Shown here: piece by piece, positions 60,840-64,000 of the stretch
Position numbering within the stretch: the stretch's first letter is position 1
How the letters are laid out: every line of letters begins with the position of its first letter
NCBI GenBank assembly: GCA_023437365.1
Contig: JAEZGK010000081.1
Location: forward strand, 95,165 to 159,164
DNA from: Bacillota bacterium
Lineage (GTDB): Bacteria; Bacillota; Clostridia; Lachnospirales; Lachnospiraceae
Length of the DNA: 64,000 bases
Direction of reading: 5' to 3'
Translations under genes and position numbers: made by a program
The notes under the pieces: model-generated
What the model was told of the DNA's origin: nothing
Seen by the model: only the letters and a program-made list of their open reading frames with translations
Databases searched by the model: none

Positions 60840-63800
60840 ATGAAAAGACAAATGAAAAAAGGAATTCTTAGTTGTATTTTAACACTGGCTATGGTAATTA
60901 GCCTTGTACCGGTATCGACAAAGCAGGCTTATGCGTCGCCGTTGCTGACTGTATCGAGAAAGGCTTATTCTAGCGATCTTGTTTTATTTGCAAATGGCAA
61001 TGCCATTATTTTGAAGGCAGGTAGCAATACGAATTATACTAACATTTATATTGATGTCAATAGGAATGGTGCGCTTGATGATGGACAAACTCCAATTGAC
61101 TTAAATGGTAGTGACTATTTTAATGGTACATTGGCAGGAGATACTACAACTGGTTTTGACCTTTCACAACAAGAAATCTATGGTGGAAGTCAGGATAATT
61201 CAGTTGAAGGAGACACAAAAATCACTGTGTTAAGCGGTAATATATATATCATTACAGGTGGTGGATATTCCTCAAATGCTACAAGCACTGCAAATGTCAC
61301 AGGAAATACTAATATCGATGTAACCGGAGGTAAGGTTGACATTATTTTTGGTGGAGGATATGGTACAGCTGCAAATATAAGCGGAAATACCAATATCACA
61401 CTGAAAGGTGGAACGATAAGATTAATTAGAGCGGGTGGAATTCATAGCGCCTGCGTTGGTGGCAGTACCAATGTAATGGTTGAAGGTGCAACAATCACTG
61501 GGAATATATATGGTGGAGGAATGTGTGCTGATGGATCTGTAATAGGAGGCACAGTTAATGCTTCCTATATAACAGTTAATGCTGGTAGCACAATAAGTGG
61601 AGATATAATTGGTGGTGGTCAAGGTGGTGGCAAAATACTTTCCAGTACAAATATTATAATCAACGGGGGAAGTTTTGGTGAATATAGTGAAATTTATGGC
61701 GGTGGATCTGGGGCAGATGTAGGTTCCAGTGATGCAGCTGCCGAATGTAATGTTACCATTAACGGTGGATCATTCTCTGGAGGGTATTTTTATGGTGGAG
61801 GAGTAGGAGCTAAAGTTTATGGAAATACACATGTTACATTTAACAATGGAATAATAAAGAACTATGGCTATGTTTATGGTGGGGGATGGGGAGGAAGTTC
61901 TGGTAACGCAGATGTTATGGGAAACACATCTATAGACATTGGTAGTGGATCCTTTTATTGCATTACTGGCAGTGGCCGTTGTAATAACTATGATTATTCT
62001 GCCACTGTAAGCGGAGCTAGTATCACTGTTAGTGGCGGTAATGTGACTAACATGTATCTCGGTGGTGTTGAAAGTACTTGCCAGGCAAGCAGTGCGAGTG
62101 CAACAATTTCGGGTGGAACCGTTACTAATATTTTTAAAGGTTATGTTTCAGGTTCTGCTCAGCTTTCCTATACTGGTGGCATGATTACGGGCGTGGTGGA
62201 TGCAGAGCTTTCAAAACCCGTATCATTTACAGGGTTGACAGCGAATGGAGCTTCGGGTACCAGTCCAACCACGGAGTTGACATTAACCTTTAGTGAAGAT
62301 CCAATTTCACTTACTGCTAGTAATATAACTGTCACGGGTGCTACTAAGGGAACCCTAAGCGGAACCGGAACAATAAGAACACTGAATATATCAGACATAA
62401 CGGTTGGGAATGGCGAGAATGTAACAGTTAAGGTAGCATCGCCAGCTTTTACGATTACACCGGATTCTAAAACAGTTGCAGTGTACAAATATATTCCGAC
62501 GTTAACAGATATCACAATTAATCCGACGGCGGTTGAAACTAGTGATCGAGCTGTAGCAGGAACAAAGGTTGCGGATTTAGCAGTAACCGGAACACCGACA
62601 ACAGGCATAACCTACACGTTGGATGGAAGTGGTACACATGATAGTTTGTTTCAGATAGATGGATCAGAGCTTCAGATCAAGAGTGGAACAACTTTAGCTG
62701 CGAAAAGCTATACTGTAAAGGTTAAGGCTCGCGAGGATGCTCAACCGCTTAATACGGTTACTAAGACGATAAGCTTTGCAGTAAGTCTACAAGACACTAC
62801 GCCACCAACAGTAGCTTCCATTACACGCCAGACTCCGTCAGAAGAAAATACCAATGCAAGTAGTTTAACCTACCGAGTAACCTTCAGCGAAATTGTAAGT
62901 GGAGTGGATACCGGTGATTTTACATTGACCAAGACCGGAAAGGCGGCAGGAGACATAGCATGGGTATCATCTGCAAGTGGTAGCACTATTGATGTAACAG
63001 TAAATACAGTGGAAGGTCAAGGTACATTAAGACTGGATTTAAAGCCTTCAGGAACCGGAATCAAAGACACTGCAGGGAACGCCATAACAGGGGGCTTCAC
63101 AGAAGGTCAAACCTATACGATTGACAGAACTGCTCCTACGGTGACATCCATTATACGCCAGACTCCGTCAGAAGAAAATACCAATGCAAGTAGTTTAATC
63201 TATAGAGTAACCTTCAGCGAGAATGTAGATGGAGTGGATACCGGTGATTTTACATTGACTACGACCCTAGATGCGACAGGGTATAGCATAGCATCGGTAT
63301 CCTCTGCAAGTGGTAGCGTTATTGATGTAACAGTGAATACAGGTAATGACGGTACCATAAGACTGGATTTAAAGCCTTCAGGAACCGGAATCAAAGACAC
63401 TGCCGGGAACGCCATAACAGGGGGCTTCACAGAAGGTCAAACCTATACGATTGACAGAACTGCTCCGACACTGACTGCGGGAGCGGTATCCCGTACCTCA
63501 GATACCAGTGCAACGGTTAAATTTACATCCAATGAAGCAGGAAAATATTATTACGTGGTGGCTGCAAGTGGTTCAGCTCAGCCAACCATAGATACCAGTG
63601 GTGCAGGAGCGAATTGCGCCGCAGCAGAAAACACAATCACAATGTCAACACTGAGCGCAGGAGCAAATGAGATCTATATAGTAGTAAAGGATACAGCGGA
63701 TAATGTCAGCGTGGATACCTTTAAGATTAGTATACCGGCATATGTGGCACCTCCAAGTGATGGCGGCAGCGATGGCAGTGGTGGAAGCAGTGGCGGTAAT

Positions 63801-64000
63801 AACAGCGGCGGCAATTCAGGGGGCGGTGCCTCAAGTATTACCGGTACCGTGCAGAAGGAGCAGAAACGGGAAGCCGGAGCACCTATTGCTGACTTACAAA
63901 GCAGCACCGAGGAATTGAAGAAGATATTCACTGCTTCAGAACTGGCGAAAATGGAAGCAGGGGAAAACGCAAAGGTTATCCTAAAGGTCAATGATATCAG
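60840..64000 (+). CDS. Large secreted repeat protein (partial, 3' end off the window)
   Basis: The frame is open from 60840 to the window end (1053 codons). A signal peptide (MKKGILSCILTLAMVISLV...AYAS) starts at the ATG at 60852 or 60840. Residues ~100-460 form a glycine-rich run of about 20-residue repeats containing IYGGG and V-GG-V patterns, suggesting a right-handed beta-helix. Cadherin/Ig-like modules follow. Two nearly identical ~112-residue copies contain RQTPSEENTNASSL, FTEGQTYTIDRTAPT. A Ser/Gly linker (DGGSDGSGGSSGG) lies near residue 980. It is probably a surface adhesin or polysaccharide-binding protein; the anchor would be beyond the window. Confidence 0.8.
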   Translation, partial: MKRQMKKGILSCILTLAMVISLVPVSTKQAYASPLLTVSRKAYSSDLVLFANGNAIILKAGSNTNYTNIYIDVNRNGALDDGQTPIDLNGSDYFNGTLAGDTTTGFDLSQQEIYGGSQDNSVEGDTKITVLSGNIYIITGGGYSSNATSTANVTGNTNIDVTGGKVDIIFGGGYGTAANISGNTNITLKGGTIRLIRAGGIHSACVGGSTNVMVEGATITGNIYGGGMCADGSVIGGTVNASYITVNAGSTISGDIIGGGQGGGKILSSTNIIINGGSFGEYSEIYGGGSGADVGSSDAAAECNVTINGGSFSGGYFYGGGVGAKVYGNTHVTFNNGIIKNYGYVYGGGWGGSSGNADVMGNTSIDIGSGSFYCITGSGRCNNYDYSATVSGASITVSGGNVTNMYLGGVESTCQASSASATISGGTVTNIFKGYVSGSAQLSYTGGMITGVVDAELSKPVSFTGLTANGASGTSPTTELTLTFSEDPISLTASNITVTGATKGTLSGTGTIRTLNISDITVGNGENVTVKVASPAFTITPDSKTVAVYKYIPTLTDITINPTAVETSDRAVAGTKVADLAVTGTPTTGITYTLDGSGTHDSLFQIDGSELQIKSGTTLAAKSYTVKVKAREDAQPLNTVTKTISFAVSLQDTTPPTVASITRQTPSEENTNASSLTYRVTFSEIVSGVDTGDFTLTKTGKAAGDIAWVSSASGSTIDVTVNTVEGQGTLRLDLKPSGTGIKDTAGNAITGGFTEGQTYTIDRTAPTVTSIIRQTPSEENTNASSLIYRVTFSENVDGVDTGDFTLTTTLDATGYSIASVSSASGSVIDVTVNTGNDGTIRLDLKPSGTGIKDTAGNAITGGFTEGQTYTIDRTAPTLTAGAVSRTSDTSATVKFTSNEAGKYYYVVAASGSAQPTIDTSGAGANCAAAENTITMSTLSAGANEIYIVVKDTADNVSVDTFKISIPAYVAPPSDGGSDGSGGSSGGNNSGGNSGGGASSITGTVQKEQKREAGAPIADLQSSTEELKKIFTASELAKMEAGENAKVILKVNDI
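62796..63468 (+). repeat. Two ~336-bp direct repeats inside the surface-protein gene
   Basis: The stretches starting near 62796 and 63132 share long identical blocks, including CGCCAGACTCCGTCAGAAGA and the later segment encoding SGTGIKDTAGNAITGGFTEG. The variable middle parts differ. Duplication or recombination between units is likely. Confidence 0.85.

Noticed and set aside
63674..63991. Minus-strand ORF rich in proline and leucine
   Set aside because: It is antisense to the Ser/Gly linker of the large surface-protein gene, which is the continuous real frame.

Overview
The window looks like a chromosomal segment of an anaerobic, low-GC Gram-positive bacterium of the class Clostridia, most like the Lachnospiraceae/Clostridium group. 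This is inferred from content: a Clostridium pasteurianum-type nitrogenase cluster (inserted-segment NifD, NifN-B fusion, split NifV, [2Fe-2S] ferredoxin), an oxygen-sensitive class III ribonucleotide reductase, a T-box lysS, a BglG-type antiterminator target on ptsI, sigma-A promoters and GGAGG ribosome sites. No rRNA, tRNA, CRISPR array or intact insertion sequence was seen.

Layout. 0-8.6 kb: housekeeping genes (YigZ-like, VanZ-like, rarA, ptsI with an RNA antiterminator), a secreted repeat protein, and an MFS exporter with its ArsR-type regulator. 8.9-17.5 kb: a diverged carbamoyltransferase, two isochorismatase-like paralogues, an AraC regulator, an esterase, a divergent aminotransferase/MocR pair and a ClC channel. 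17.6-31.8 kb: modABC followed by nifH-nifI1-nifI2-nifD-nifK-nifE-nifN/B-[2Fe-2S] ferredoxin-nifV(omega)-nifV(alpha). 31.9-38 kb: a beta-carbonic anhydrase and a permease-ATPase-response regulator-kinase operon whose regulator gene carries a frameshift at a run of seven A. 38-49.3 kb: esterase, chemoreceptor, DUF2569 protein, surface Big_2 protein, secreted 5'-nucleotidase and nrdDG. 49.5-54.8 kb: a second regulator-kinase-ABC module. 54.8-60.4 kb: T-box-controlled lysS, aldo/keto reductase with a TetR regulator, an AraC regulator and a PPC-domain protein. 60.8 kb to the end: the start of a very large secreted repeat protein.

How it works together. ModABC imports molybdate; NifH reduces NifDK; NifE/NifN scaffold and NifB build FeMo-co; split NifV supplies homocitrate; the thioredoxin-like ferredoxin probably donates electrons or helps assembly; the NifI1/NifI2 PII proteins should switch nitrogenase off when ammonium appears. 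Both the modA and the nifH leaders hold an intrinsic terminator between promoter and gene. Both carry a nearly identical 12-nt element, a GAC/GUC mini-hairpin with a six-base loop, exactly 4 nt ahead of the terminator arm. Joint control by RNA antitermination, for instance by an ANTAR protein encoded elsewhere, is the most interesting hypothesis here. Other unusual points are the octapeptide-repeat linker joining NifN to NifB, an 11-bp direct-repeat array upstream of the first ABC/two-component operon, a 22-nt hairpin shared between two unrelated intercistronic gaps, and a carbamoyltransferase that has lost its phosphate-binding signature.
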